From the NCBI RefSeq assembly GCF_020567705.1, contig NZ_JAJDJU010000008.1, positions 1 to 64,000 of the forward strand: a stretch of 64,000 bases of DNA, written 5' to 3'. The DNA comes from Acidocella sp. KAb 2-4. Lineage in GTDB: Bacteria > Pseudomonadota > Alphaproteobacteria > Acetobacterales > Acetobacteraceae. Shown here piece after piece: positions 51,398 to 59,512 of this stretch. Every line of letters begins with the position of its first letter. Positions within the stretch are counted from its first letter, which is position 1. A program made the translations under genes and the position numbers. A model generated the notes under the pieces. That model was not told the origin of the DNA and did no database searches. It worked only from the letters and a program-made list of their open reading frames with translations.

Positions 51398-52465
51398 ATG
51401 GACCATAGAGGCAAACCCGCCCTGCCCCGCCTGCCGCCGGGGCTTGATATCCGCTCCGCCGCCGTGCTGCGCGAGATCGTGGAGCAATATGTGGAGACCG
51501 GAGAGCCCGTGGGCAGCCGCACGCTCTCGCGCCTGCTGCCGCAGCGGCTCTCGCCCGCCACCATCCGCAACGTGATGGCCGACCTCACCGATGCCGGGCT
51601 GCTGTTTTCGCCCCACACCTCGGCCGGGCGCCTGCCAACCGAGCGCGGCTTGCGCCTGTTCGTCGATGGCCTGCTGCAATTTGGCGAACTGTCGGAGGAT
51701 GAGCGCGCCACCATCAACACCACCCTGGCCGGGTCCGGGCGCTCGCTGCAAGATACGCTGGCCCAGGCCAGCTCCATGCTCTCAGGCCTCTCCGCCGCGG
51801 CGGGGCTGGTGCTGGCGCCGAAGGGCGAGGGTGCGGTGCGGCATATCGAGTTCGTGCCGCTCTCGCCCGGCCGGGCGCTGGTGGTGTTGGTTTCCGCCGA
51901 CGGCCAAGTGGAGAACCGCATCATCGAGACCCCGCCCGGCCTGCCGCCTAGCGCCCTGCAACAGGCCAGCAACTACCTCAACGCCCGGCTCTCGGGGCTG
52001 ACCATCGCCGAGCTGCGCCGCCGCGTGGGCGATGAGCTGACCGCCAACCGCACCGCGCTGGATGAACTAACCAGCGCCGTGGTTGAGGCCGGGCTGGCCG
52101 ATTGGGGCAGCGAGGGGCGGGGCGGCTCGCTGATCCTGCGCGGGCAGGGGCGGCTGCTGGAGGATGTGGACCAGCTGGAGAAACTCGCCACCATCCAGGC
52201 GCTGTTTGAGCGGCTGGAGGCCGAGGAGACCATGCTCAAGCTGCTCGAACTCGCCGAGACCTCGGACGGCGTACGCATCTTCATTGGCGCCGAGTCGGGG
52301 CTGTTTGGGGCGGCGGGCGTCTCCATGGTGGTGGCCCCGGCCCGCAACGCGCAGGACCGCATCGTCGGCGCCATCGGCGTGATCGGCCCGACCCGGATCA
52401 ATTACGGCCGGATCATCCCGGTGGTGGACTATACCGCCCGGGTGATCGGGCGGTTGCTGGGCTGA
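51398..52465 (+). CDS. hrcA: heat-inducible transcription repressor HrcA
   Basis: Repressor of CIRCE-controlled chaperone genes, 355 aa from ATG 51398. The N-terminal winged helix includes VLREIVEQYVETGEPVGSRTLSRLL and SPATIRNVMADLTDAGLLFSPHTSAGRLPTERGLRLFVD; the C-terminal GAF-like domain ends VSMVVAPARNAQDRIVGAIGVIGPTRINYGRIIPVVDYTARVI. An in-frame GTG at 51374 adds eight residues and is possible. grpE, which often follows, is absent. I found no CIRCE element (TTAGCACTC-N9-GAGTGCTAA) near hrcA or dnaK, so the target is likely groESL elsewhere. Confidence 0.93.
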   Translation: MDHRGKPALPRLPPGLDIRSAAVLREIVEQYVETGEPVGSRTLSRLLPQRLSPATIRNVMADLTDAGLLFSPHTSAGRLPTERGLRLFVDGLLQFGELSEDERATINTTLAGSGRSLQDTLAQASSMLSGLSAAAGLVLAPKGEGAVRHIEFVPLSPGRALVVLVSADGQVENRIIETPPGLPPSALQQASNYLNARLSGLTIAELRRRVGDELTANRTALDELTSAVVEAGLADWGSEGRGGSLILRGQGRLLEDVDQLEKLATIQALFERLEAEETMLKLLELAETSDGVRIFIGAESGLFGAAGVSMVVAPARNAQDRIVGAIGVIGPTRINYGRIIPVVDYTARVIGRLLG

Positions 52466-52541
52466 ACCGGGGCGAAGAATGCGCGCCGGAGTGTTGCAGC
52501 GGGGCGCGCGGTCCGATATAGGCGCAGCAACGCCTCGGCAA

Positions 52542-52616
<75 letters not shown>

Positions 52617-52692
52617 GGAAAGCCAGCAAGGTTTACCTTATGGGGCCGAGGCAACGGTGGGTGGGGCGCGCTTAACCTGGGAGGCTGTGGCC

Positions 52693-53445
52693 TTGAGTGA
52701 TTTCCGCCGCCGCATTGTTACCTTTTATTGGGACAATATTGACCGCCGCCTCGTTGAAGGCCAGCGTGCCGTATTCACCCATCTGGGATACGAAATTGAG
52801 CAGGTCTGCCGCACCGGCATGAGCCATGGGGATTTTCTCGACGAGGTGTTCGCCAGCCTGGCCGGCGACGAGGTGCTGCTGACCGTGGATATCGACTGCA
52901 TTCCCCTCAACCGGGAGATCGTCGAGCACGCCTTTGCTGTCGCCGAGGCGGGTGGGCTCATCGGTGGGGCGCAGGTCAGTTCCCATATCGACAGCACCCG
53001 TATCTTCACAGCACCGCTGTTTCTCGCCATTTCGCAGAAGACATGGGCCGGGCTGGGGCGTCCCTCATTCGCCCCCAACCCGACCTGCGATGTCGCCCAG
53101 CACATGCACGATCTCGCCGTGGGTCAGGGCGTGGCCGTCGAGTACATTATGCCCTGGGCGTGCCTGATCCCGCGCTGGAATCTGGCCGGACAAGTCTTGT
53201 ACGGAACGGGAACATTTTATCGTGACGGCTTGTTCCATCTCTACGAATCGCGCAATTCGCCATACGCTTTTGCCTTTCATGAAGTCGCTGCCGACGTTCT
53301 GGCCGGCCGGGAAACTGACATCTTGGCATTGTGCAGCCGAACCATGAGGCTGTTCGCGTTTGAAAGGCCCATGAAAAAATGGGCGCGGTTTAAGAAATTC
53401 AGGAAAATTCGGCGGTTTGTCGAAAAGCTTCGCGGCGCTCGTTAA
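52693..53445 (+). CDS. putative DxD-motif (glycosyltransferase-like) protein of unknown function
   Basis: 250-aa cytoplasmic-looking protein not assigned to a known family. VLLTVDIDCIPLNREIVEHAF contains a D-x-D flanked by hydrophobic strands, as in GT-A glycosyltransferases, followed by EAGGLIGGAQVSS. The C-terminus is very basic (PMKKWARFKKFRKIRRFVEKLRGAR, shown in two overlapping pieces in the protein), suggesting membrane or nucleic-acid contact. I choose TTG 52693, which has a perfect GGGAGG eight bases before it; GTG 52687 is too close to that SD. It stands alone after tRNA-Thr and is followed by A/T-rich DNA, so recent arrival by transfer is possible. Confidence 0.55.
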   Translation: MSDFRRRIVTFYWDNIDRRLVEGQRAVFTHLGYEIEQVCRTGMSHGDFLDEVFASLAGDEVLLTVDIDCIPLNREIVEHAFAVAEAGGLIGGAQVSSHIDSTRIFTAPLFLAISQKTWAGLGRPSFAPNPTCDVAQHMHDLAVGQGVAVEYIMPWACLIPRWNLAGQVLYGTGTFYRDGLFHLYESRNSPYAFAFHEVAADVLAGRETDILALCSRTMRLFAFERPMKKWARFKKFRKIRRFVEKLRGAR

Positions 53446-53790
53446 GCCGCGGAGGCGGCGTCCTGTTTAATCATCTCTTTATCAAAATAAAGATCTTCCG
53501 ATAAAACCACGGAGATGATACGAAATTTCTGCGGCAAAGAGCCCTTTTTTCTGAAGGGTAAAGGTATTTTCAACTTATTTATTCTTTGGCTGGAAGTCGG
53601 CCATGTCCGGCCCATGAATTGGCCGCCATAAAATTGTTTTATCAAAATAAGTTAGGCCGCATTGAGTTGCGAGATTTTTCTCTTTTCGTTCTCGTTTTTT
53701 GAATTTCGAAAATTCGAAGCGTGCTTCCTGTCTATGTCATCAGGAACATAGACTGCGGGGCGACGCAGCGCGTCGCCCCATCCTGCCAAA
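53446..53790. other. A/T-rich intergenic stretch with direct repeats and hairpins
   Basis: About 345 bases without a convincing gene, clearly more A/T-rich than its surroundings. A 13-base direct repeat TTTATCAAAATAA occurs at 53478-53490 and 53638-53650. A 67-codon minus frame between the repeats (TTG start, no SD) is not protein-like. Toward the right are two hairpins: GTCTATGT/ACATAGAC (53730-53753) and GGGGCGACGC/GCGTCGCCCC (53757-53779), the latter a likely end signal for the fasciclin gene. Confidence 0.5.
53757..53779 (-). terminator. hairpin after fasciclin gene
   Basis: Perfect 10-bp GC-rich stem GGGGCGACGC/GCGTCGCCCC with three-base loop, 12 bases past the fasciclin stop. No U-tract follows directly; a second hairpin (53730-53753) comes next. 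Probably a transcript end or stabiliser. Confidence 0.5.
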
Positions 53791-54363
53791 TTACGGCATC
53801 AACACTTTATTGACGACCTGAATCTCGCCGTTCGACTGGTTCACATCCGCGACCGTGATGTTCGCGATATTCCCCTTGTCATCGGCCACGTTCACGCCGC
53901 CATTGCTGGCCAGGGTGAAGGTCAGGTCCGGCCCAGCCACGGTCGGCAGCATGGCAATCCCGTTATGCGCCGCGATCAGCGCCTTCAGCTTCGTGGTGGT
54001 GTAGTTGCCCGCCACCACGTGATAGGTCAGAATCTTCGTCAGCTCCGCCTTGTTCTCGGGTTTCAGCAGCGTATCCACCGTGCCCGCGGGCAGCGCGGCG
54101 AAGGCCTCGTTGGTCGGCGCGAACACGGTGAACGGCCCGGGGCCCTCCAGCGTCTGCACCAGCCCGGCGGCCTTCACCGCCGCCACCAGCGTGGTGTGGT
54201 CTTTCGAGTTCACGGCGTTTTGAATGATGTTGCGCGACGGATACATCGCCGCCCCGCCCACCATCGGGTCGGTGCCGGACATCATGCTCTGCGCGAACCC
54301 GCTCATCGGCATGGCCGAGAACACGGCAGCCGCCATCAGCGCGCGAAGATGCTTGGTTTGCAT
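53791..54363 (-). CDS. secreted fasciclin (FAS1) domain protein
   Basis: 190-aa exported protein. A signal peptide (ALMAAAVFSAMPMSGFAQ, cleavage after FAQ or FA) precedes one FAS1 domain (about residues 50-190): HTTLVAAVKAAGLVQTLEGPGPFTVFAPTNEAFAALPAG (H1 region, seen as adjoining pieces), ILTYHVVAGNYTT and the C-terminal NGEIQVVNKVLMP, close to the classical H2 pattern. FAS1 domains mediate adhesion and surface interactions. ATG 54363 has AGAGGAG upstream; the frame extends to 54513 without a signal peptide. It diverges from the first ompA gene, so the two surface proteins may share a control region. Confidence 0.9.
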   Translation of the reverse strand: MQTKHLRALMAAAVFSAMPMSGFAQSMMSGTDPMVGGAAMYPSRNIIQNAVNSKDHTTLVAAVKAAGLVQTLEGPGPFTVFAPTNEAFAALPAGTVDTLLKPENKAELTKILTYHVVAGNYTTTKLKALIAAHNGIAMLPTVAGPDLTFTLASNGGVNVADDKGNIANITVADVNQSNGEIQVVNKVLMP

Positions 54364-54606
54364 GGATACACTCCTCTTTATTGTCACTGCCCGCGAAGCG
54401 TCGTGGGATGCAGGAGATACGCAGCCGCCGCCCGCTTGGATGGCCCCGGCGCCAAATATTTCCCGGCGAGGGGGTGTGCCTAAAATGTGACAGGTGGAGC
54501 AATTTGTCGCCACGGCCCCCGAAAAGGGTATTTTCCAGTTTATGAGTAGGTTACATGATTTTCATACAGGAACTCTCAACTGAGATTACCAAGGAAGAAA
54601 CCGTAC
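54364..54606. promoter_or_regulatory. divergent upstream region fasciclin / ompA-1
   Basis: 243-base spacer holding promoters for both surface-protein genes. The ompA side is A/T-rich from 54520 on and carries an AAGGAAG SD (54590-54596). A TTGTCG with TATTTT about 19 bases on is the best, still weak, -35/-10 candidate. No repeat shared with the second ompA upstream region was seen. Confidence 0.35.
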
Positions 54607-55710
54607 ATGAAACTCCGTCTCGCCCTCGCCGCCGCGACCTGCATGGCCCTGCCGTTGATGGCCCAGGCTCAGCCCGTCACCGGCCCGTATGTCAGCCTGG
54701 AGGCCGGCACCAGCATCCAGAGCTCGGTCCCCTTCTTGTACACGCATGGTCAGGGGCCGTCTGGTCGTTACAATACCCGCCCCTCTTACGCGGGGGTTGC
54801 AGGTGTGGGTTACGGGTTCGGCAACGGTTTCCGCGTAGAGCTGGACGGTAATTTCGAACGCAATACGGTGCACTCTGCAACTGAAGATTACTTTGGCGGC
54901 AGTTACCATGGTCGTGACTTTGGGGGTGTCGATACTTACGGCCCGATGGTCAACGTATTGTATGATATGAATGTTGGTTTGCCTGTTTTCCCATATGTCG
55001 GCGCTGGCGTTGGCTACCAATGGATGGGCTATAATAAGCGTTTATATGATGGTTCGTTCTGGGGCGACTACATCAGTGGCACCCGGGGCAGCTTTGCCTA
55101 TGATCTGATCGCGGGTCTGTCTTACCCGCTGCCGATGGTCCCGGGGCTATCGCTCACCGCCGAATACCGTTTCAAGCAGCAGGTACAGAGCCGCAACTAC
55201 TATGCTTCTTGCTGCGGTCCGGTACCGCCGGTTGGTGGCGCCGAGAATCCGTTCCATATCGGGCAGGTGTCCAGCCACTCCTTCCTACTCGGCCTGCGCT
55301 ATCAGCTGTTCAACGCCCCTGCGGCGGCCCCGGCTCCGGCGCCCGCTCCGGCCCCGATGGCGGCTCCGGCTCCGGCCCCGGCCAAGACCTACCTCGTGTT
55401 CTTCGACTGGGATAAGTACAACCTGACCCCGCGCGCGACGCAGATCATCGCTCAGGCCGCCTCCGACTCGAAGACCCAGAACGTCACCACGCTGGACGTG
55501 TCCGGCTACACCGACACCTCGGGCACCGCCGTGTACAACCAGGGCCTGTCCGAGCGCCGTGCGAAGGCGGTGGCCGCGCAGTTGGTCACCGATGGCGTCC
55601 CGGCCTCCGAGATCGAGATCCACGCCTATGGCGAGACGCATCTGCTGGTGCCGACTGGTCCGAATGTGCGTGAGCCGCAGAACCGCCGCGTCGAGATCGT
55701 GCTGCACTAA
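54607..55710 (+). CDS. OmpA-like outer-membrane protein, copy 1
   Basis: 367 aa: signal peptide (LALAAATCMALPLMAQA, cleavage before QP), an N-terminal eight-strand barrel domain (about residues 22-235, with YGPMVNVLYDMNVGLPVFPYVGAGVGYQW), and an Ala/Pro linker ([18 protein letters not shown]). A C-terminal OmpA peptidoglycan-binding domain (last 109 residues) includes DVSGYTDTSGTAVYNQGLSERRAKAV and NRRVEIVL. It tethers the outer membrane to the wall. The peptidoglycan domain is identical to that of the next gene, whereas the barrels differ, including an insertion with a CC pair (YYASCCGPV) here. It is followed by its own terminator. Confidence 0.94.
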   Translation: MKLRLALAAATCMALPLMAQAQPVTGPYVSLEAGTSIQSSVPFLYTHGQGPSGRYNTRPSYAGVAGVGYGFGNGFRVELDGNFERNTVHSATEDYFGGSYHGRDFGGVDTYGPMVNVLYDMNVGLPVFPYVGAGVGYQWMGYNKRLYDGSFWGDYISGTRGSFAYDLIAGLSYPLPMVPGLSLTAEYRFKQQVQSRNYYASCCGPVPPVGGAENPFHIGQVSSHSFLLGLRYQLFNAPAAAPAPAPAPAPMAAPAPAPAKTYLVFFDWDKYNLTPRATQIIAQAASDSKTQNVTTLDVSGYTDTSGTAVYNQGLSERRAKAVAAQLVTDGVPASEIEIHAYGETHLLVPTGPNVREPQNRRVEIVLH

Positions 55711-55735
55711 GCCGCGCAGTCTCGCTCAAAACACG

Positions 55736-55763
55736 AACCCCGGCCCAAAAGGCCGGGGTTTTT
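55736..55763 (+). terminator. terminator of ompA copy 1
   Basis: AACCCCGGCC-CAAAA-GGCCGGGGTT stem-loop (55736-55760) followed by T's. The same sequence with its flank recurs after copy 2. Confidence 0.92.
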
Positions 55764-55770
55764 GCGGCGC

Positions 55771-55785
55771 GGCATAAATGCCACA
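55771..55785 (+). promoter_or_regulatory. GGCATAAATGCCACA motif upstream of ompA copy 2
   Basis: Fifteen bases identical to part of the palindrome upstream of degP (39412-39426). The central GGCAT-AA-ATGCC dyad is intact, while the outer left half-site differs. It lies about 93 bases before the ompA-2 ATG and just past the ompA-1 terminator. Candidate operator. Confidence 0.4.
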
Positions 55786-55877
55786 CCTCGCCAAAACCTT
55801 CCGCCAAGCCTGGGGGAGGGGTAGAAAAATGTAGTCTTCGCCAGTAGGTTGCCGCCTGTTGTTGTAAGGAGACTGCA

Positions 55878-56915
55878 ATGAAGCTTCGTATCGCCCTCGC
55901 CGCCGCGACCTGCCTGGCCCTGCCGCTCGTCGCGCATGCCCAGCCGGTCACCGGCCCCTATGTCAGCCTCGGCCTCGGCACCAACCTTGCCAGCCCGGTG
56001 AACGCCGATGGGGAAGGCACGGCTTATAGCGGCAAGCTGCTGACCCGCCCGTCATATGCAGGCCTCGCCGCGATCGGTTATGGCTTTGGCAATGGGCTCC
56101 GCGTTGAACTGAGCGGCAACTACTACCGCAACACCGCGCATGAAGTGGATGTCAACGGCGTGGGGCATATGCGCGCAACCGGTGGCGTGAACACCTACGG
56201 CCCGATGGTTGATGCCCTTTATGATATTAACGCCGGCCTTCCGATCTTCCCCTATGTCGGCGCTGGCGTTGGCTACCAGTGGCAGCAGCTTTCCCGGCAC
56301 GTGACCTCCAGCGGCGTCTCCGTTGGCGGCGCCGCGGGCAGCTTCGCCTATAATCTGATCGCTGGCGTGTCCTATCCGCTGCCGATGGTGCCGGGTCTGT
56401 CCGCCACCGCCGAGTACCGCTTCATGCAGCTGGTCGAAAGCCACAAGTATGGTAACGTGAAGGTCGGTCAGCAGTCTGACAACACCTTCCTGCTCGGTCT
56501 GCGCTATCAGCTGTTCAACGCCCCGGTCGCGGCCCCGGCTCCGGCGCCCGCGCCGGCCCCGGTGGCGGCTCCGGCCCCGGCTCCGGCCAAGACGTATCTG
56601 GTGTTCTTCGACTGGGATAAGTACAATCTGACCCCGCGCGCGACGCAGATCATCGCCCAGGCGGCCTCCGACTCCAAGACCCAGAACGTCACCACGCTGG
56701 ATGTCTCGGGCTACACCGACACCTCGGGCACCGCCGTGTACAACCAGGGCCTGTCCGAGCGCCGCGCCAAGGCTGTCGCTGCGCAGTTGGTCACCGATGG
56801 CGTCCCGGCCTCCGAGATCGAGATCCACGCCTATGGCGAGACGCACCTGCTGGTGCCGACCGGCCCGAATGTGCGCGAGCCGCAGAACCGCCGCGTCGAA
56901 ATCGTGCTGCACTAA
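55878..56915 (+). CDS. OmpA-like outer-membrane protein, copy 2
   Basis: 345 aa: signal peptide (IALAAATCLALPLVAHA), eight-strand barrel (about residues 22-213) related to but clearly diverged from copy 1, an Ala/Pro linker ([18 protein letters not shown]), then the OmpA peptidoglycan domain. The last 109 residues, from AKTYLVFFDWDKYNL to the end, are identical to copy 1 although the DNA carries synonymous differences. ATG 55878 has AAGGAG upstream. The two genes are in tandem with separate terminators and an extra regulatory motif between them, so they can be expressed independently, perhaps as alternative surface proteins. Confidence 0.94.
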   Translation: MKLRIALAAATCLALPLVAHAQPVTGPYVSLGLGTNLASPVNADGEGTAYSGKLLTRPSYAGLAAIGYGFGNGLRVELSGNYYRNTAHEVDVNGVGHMRATGGVNTYGPMVDALYDINAGLPIFPYVGAGVGYQWQQLSRHVTSSGVSVGGAAGSFAYNLIAGVSYPLPMVPGLSATAEYRFMQLVESHKYGNVKVGQQSDNTFLLGLRYQLFNAPVAAPAPAPAPAPVAAPAPAPAKTYLVFFDWDKYNLTPRATQIIAQAASDSKTQNVTTLDVSGYTDTSGTAVYNQGLSERRAKAVAAQLVTDGVPASEIEIHAYGETHLLVPTGPNVREPQNRRVEIVLH

Positions 56916-56940
56916 GCGGCACGCGATCGTCCAAAACACG

Positions 56941-56969
56941 AACCCCGGCCCAAAAGGCCGGGGTTTTTT
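56941..56969 (+). terminator. terminator of ompA copy 2
   Basis: AACCCCGGCC-CAAAA-GGCCGGGGTT stem-loop (56941-56965) and a T run, identical in stem and loop to the terminator of copy 1. It also ends two bases before the convergent permease gene. Confidence 0.92.
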
Positions 56970-56970
56970 G

Positions 56971-57702
56971 TTACCCGCCCGGCGCCCAGCGCAGCAGGCG
57001 GCGCAAGATCCGGTCGATGCCGACATAAAGCGAGATGGCAATTACCATCAGCAACACCAGCGCCGCGAACATCAGATCCGGCTCGATGCGCGCATTGGCG
57101 TTCAGCATCACGTAACCCAGCCCCGAGGACGCGCCGACCCATTCGCCCAGAATCGCCCCGATCGGCGCCACCGCTGCCGCCACGCGCAGCCCCGAGGCCA
57201 GTGCGGGCAGCGCTGCGGGCAGGCGCAGGCGCAGCAGCACATGCAGAGGTTTCGCGTTCATCGTGCGTGCCAGATCCAGCCAGCCCGGCTCGGTGCGGCG
57301 CAGGCCGTCGAGAAAATTCGCGGTGACGGGGAAGAAGATCACCAGCATCGCCATCGCCACCTTCGAGGCGAGGCCGAAGCCCAGCCACAGCACTGCCAGC
57401 GGGGCCAGGGCGAAAACCGGAATCGCCTGGCTGAGCACTAGCACCGGCAGCAGCCAGCGCTGCAGCAGCGGCGAGGCCGCCACCGCCAGCGCCGCGAGCG
57501 CGCCCAGCAGCGCCCCGCCCGCCAGCCCCAGCCCGATTTCCGCCAGCGTCACCCCCGCATTGGCGGCGAGATAGGCGCGCTGCGTCCACAGCGCCGCGCC
57601 CACGGCCTGCGGGCTGGGCAGCATGTAAGGCGGGATCGTGCCATAGGCTGAGATGCCCCACCACAGCGCCAGGAACCCGGCCAGCGTCACCAGTGGACGC
57701 AT
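56971..57702 (-). CDS. thiX: thiamine-precursor ABC transporter permease (ThiX-like)
   Basis: Inner-membrane permease of 243 aa with six hydrophobic helices. It has TIPPYMLPSPQAVGAAL near the start (SsuC/ThiX-type) and the EAA loop LDLARTMNAKPLHVLLRLRLPAALPALASGLRVAA. ATG 57702 overlaps the ATPase stop; GTG 57705 immediately before it is an alternative. It is last in the thiY-thiZ-thiX run behind a TPP riboswitch, which gives the specificity: a thiamine or pyrimidine (HMP-type) precursor. Without the riboswitch it could not be told from sulfonate or nitrate permeases. Confidence 0.88.
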   Translation of the reverse strand: MRPLVTLAGFLALWWGISAYGTIPPYMLPSPQAVGAALWTQRAYLAANAGVTLAEIGLGLAGGALLGALAALAVAASPLLQRWLLPVLVLSQAIPVFALAPLAVLWLGFGLASKVAMAMLVIFFPVTANFLDGLRRTEPGWLDLARTMNAKPLHVLLRLRLPAALPALASGLRVAAAVAPIGAILGEWVGASSGLGYVMLNANARIEPDLMFAALVLLMVIAISLYVGIDRILRRLLRWAPGG

Positions 57703-58433
57703 CACGCGGGCCTCAGCCCGGTCAACCGGCGCAGCAGCTCGCCCTGCCTGTGCAGCATCGCATCGTCATCCGGGGCGCGCGGCGGCGTGCCCGGCACCGT
57801 GAGCGGCGGCCCCAGCGCGGCGGGGCTGCCCGCCAGCACCCAGAGATGATGCCCCAAGCGGCAGGCCTCCAGCGGATCATGCGTGATCAGCAACACTGTG
57901 CGCCCGCCCAGCAACTCCGCCGCCAAATCCTGGATCCGCGCCCGGCTGATCGCATCCAGCGCCGAGAACGGTTCGTCCATCAGCACCACTGGCCGGTTTT
58001 CATACAGCGTGCGGGCCAGGGCCACGCGCTGGCGCTCGCCGCCCGAGAGTGTGGCGGGCAGGGCGCGCAGCCGGTGCGACAGCCCGACGCTATGCAACAG
58101 CGCCTCGGCCCGGGCGCGATCGCGAGTCTCTCCCCGCAGCGCCGCGCCGAGCATCACATTTTCCCGTGCCTCGGCCCAGGGTAGCAGCAGATCCTGCTGC
58201 GCCATATAGGCCACGCGACCGGCCAGCGGCGCGCCGTCATCCGCGCACACCTGGCCAGCCGAGGGCGCCTCCAGCCCGGCGATGATGCGCAGCAGGCTGG
58301 TCTTACCCACGCCGCTCGGGCCCAGCAGCACCGAGAATTCCCCGGCCGGCAGCGTGAGGTTGAGGTCCTCGAACAGGCTCTCCCCGGCGAAACGCAGCCC
58401 GAGGCCCGCGATGACGATGCCGGGCGGGGTCAT
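57702..58433 (-). CDS. thiZ: thiamine-precursor ABC transporter ATPase (ThiZ-like)
   Basis: 243-aa ATPase with Walker A GPSGVGKTS, Q-loop YMAQQDLLLPWAEARENV, signature LSGGERQRVALARTL, Walker B VVLMDEPFSALD and H-loop LLITHDPLEA. The SsuB/ThiZ/TauB group fits, with a short C-terminus and no TOBE domain. I take ATG 58433 (MTPPGIVIAGLGL), which overlaps the binding-protein stop region by a couple of bases; the frame extends to 58463. Co-transcribed with thiY and thiX. Confidence 0.9.
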   Translation of the reverse strand: MTPPGIVIAGLGLRFAGESLFEDLNLTLPAGEFSVLLGPSGVGKTSLLRIIAGLEAPSAGQVCADDGAPLAGRVAYMAQQDLLLPWAEARENVMLGAALRGETRDRARAEALLHSVGLSHRLRALPATLSGGERQRVALARTLYENRPVVLMDEPFSALDAISRARIQDLAAELLGGRTVLLITHDPLEACRLGHHLWVLAGSPAALGPPLTVPGTPPRAPDDDAMLHRQGELLRRLTGLRPA

Positions 58434-58434
58434 T

Positions 58435-59385
58435 TTATATGGCGATCTGCACCGCGTAGGCATCGAGCGGCAGGGCCTGCTTGATCAGCCCGGCCTGGCG
58501 CATGAAGTCGCGATAGGTGGTGTAGCGCGCCGTATCCAGCGCCGCCGGATCAGCCGCGAAATAGGGCGGCAGCGCGTGCCAGGAAGCGAGGTCCAGCTTG
58601 TCGTTGAGGCTGGGATTATCCTTCAGGAACAGCGCCAGCATCTTCTCCGGCTCGGCCCGCAGTGCCGCCGCGCCCGCACGCAGCGCCGCCAGGAAGCGCG
58701 CCAGCGCCGGATCCTTCAGCTCCGCTGTGCGCGAAAGCAGGATCAACTCGTCCGACATCGGCACGCCGTAATCCTCGGGGCGGAAGATCACCGGATTCAG
58801 CCCCGCTTGGGCGAGCTGAATATCTTCATAGGTGCGGAAGGTCCCGATCACGGCGTCGACCTCGCGCGCTTGCAGGGCGGTGACGAGGTTGAAGTTCACG
58901 TTCACCAGCGTCACATCGGCCAGCGTCAGCCCGGCGGATTTCAGCATGGTGCCGATCAGCACGGTCTCCACTCCGGCCACCGAGTAGCCGATCTTGCGGC
59001 CCGTGAGATCGGCGATTTTGCTGATGCCGCTTTCCTTCAGCGCGGTCAGCGTGTTCAGCGGCTTGTCGATCAGCGTGCCGGTGCGGCGTAGGGGCAGGCC
59101 CTGGTCCACCAACAGGTAGAGCTGTGGCTGGTAGCTCAGGCAGGCATCGGCCTGCCCGGCGGCGACCAGCCGGGGCGGCAGGTCGGGGTCGGTGGGGGCG
59201 ATCAGTTTTACATCCAGCCCGGCGCGGGCGAAGGCGCCGCAATATTTCGCGGCGAAGAGCGGCGCGTGGTCCGGATTGATGAACCAATCCAGGATCAGCG
59301 TGAAGCTCTGCCCGGCGCTGGCGCGGGCAATGGCGGGGGCCGCCAGAGTGGCGGCGGCGGACGAGATAAATTGGCGGCGTTGCAT
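58435..59385 (-). CDS. thiY: thiamine-precursor periplasmic binding protein (ThiY/NMT1-like)
   Basis: 316 aa NMT1/THI5-type binding protein. A twin-arginine-like signal (RRQFISSAAATLAAPAIARA) is followed by FTLILDWFINPDHAPLFAAKYCGAF, the family opening where the D-W-x-x-N-P residues contact the pyrimidine. IGYSVAGVETVLIGTMLKSAGL and DAVIGTFRTYEDIQLAQAGLNPVIF follow. It is first in the operon and its SD (GGGAG) lies at the 3' end of a TPP riboswitch, so it is turned off by thiamine pyrophosphate. Ligand is most likely an HMP-type pyrimidine or its formyl-amino precursor. Confidence 0.9.
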   Translation of the reverse strand: MQRRQFISSAAATLAAPAIARASAGQSFTLILDWFINPDHAPLFAAKYCGAFARAGLDVKLIAPTDPDLPPRLVAAGQADACLSYQPQLYLLVDQGLPLRRTGTLIDKPLNTLTALKESGISKIADLTGRKIGYSVAGVETVLIGTMLKSAGLTLADVTLVNVNFNLVTALQAREVDAVIGTFRTYEDIQLAQAGLNPVIFRPEDYGVPMSDELILLSRTAELKDPALARFLAALRAGAAALRAEPEKMLALFLKDNPSLNDKLDLASWHALPPYFAADPAALDTARYTTYRDFMRQAGLIKQALPLDAYAVQIAI

Positions 59386-59391
59386 GGCATC

Positions 59392-59463
59392 GCTCCCTTC
59401 GCTGGCATTACCCAGACAGGTTCAACGGGTATGATCTCAGCCCGCACCGCGCGGGCACCCCGG
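59392..59463 (-). promoter_or_regulatory. TPP riboswitch (THI element)
   Basis: On the minus strand the conserved THI-box parts appear in order: GGGGTGCCCGC, then GCTGAGATCATACCCGTTGAACC, read as GCTGAGA and ACCCGTTGAACCTG, then GGTAATGCCAGCGAAGGGA. It ends about eight bases before the thiY ATG, and the GGGAG at the end is the thiY SD, so TPP binding should block translation initiation. There is no separate terminator between aptamer and gene. Confidence 0.95.
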
Positions 59464-59512
59464 ATACGCCGATTGTGTTGCGGAATGTTCTTCCGCCGTC
59501 AAGCGCTCCCGC

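Noticed and set aside
53442-53645. 67-codon minus-strand open frame in A/T-rich DNA
   Set aside because: TTG start without SD, no domain, and its two ends contain the 13-bp direct repeat, which explains the repeated MIKQ residues.
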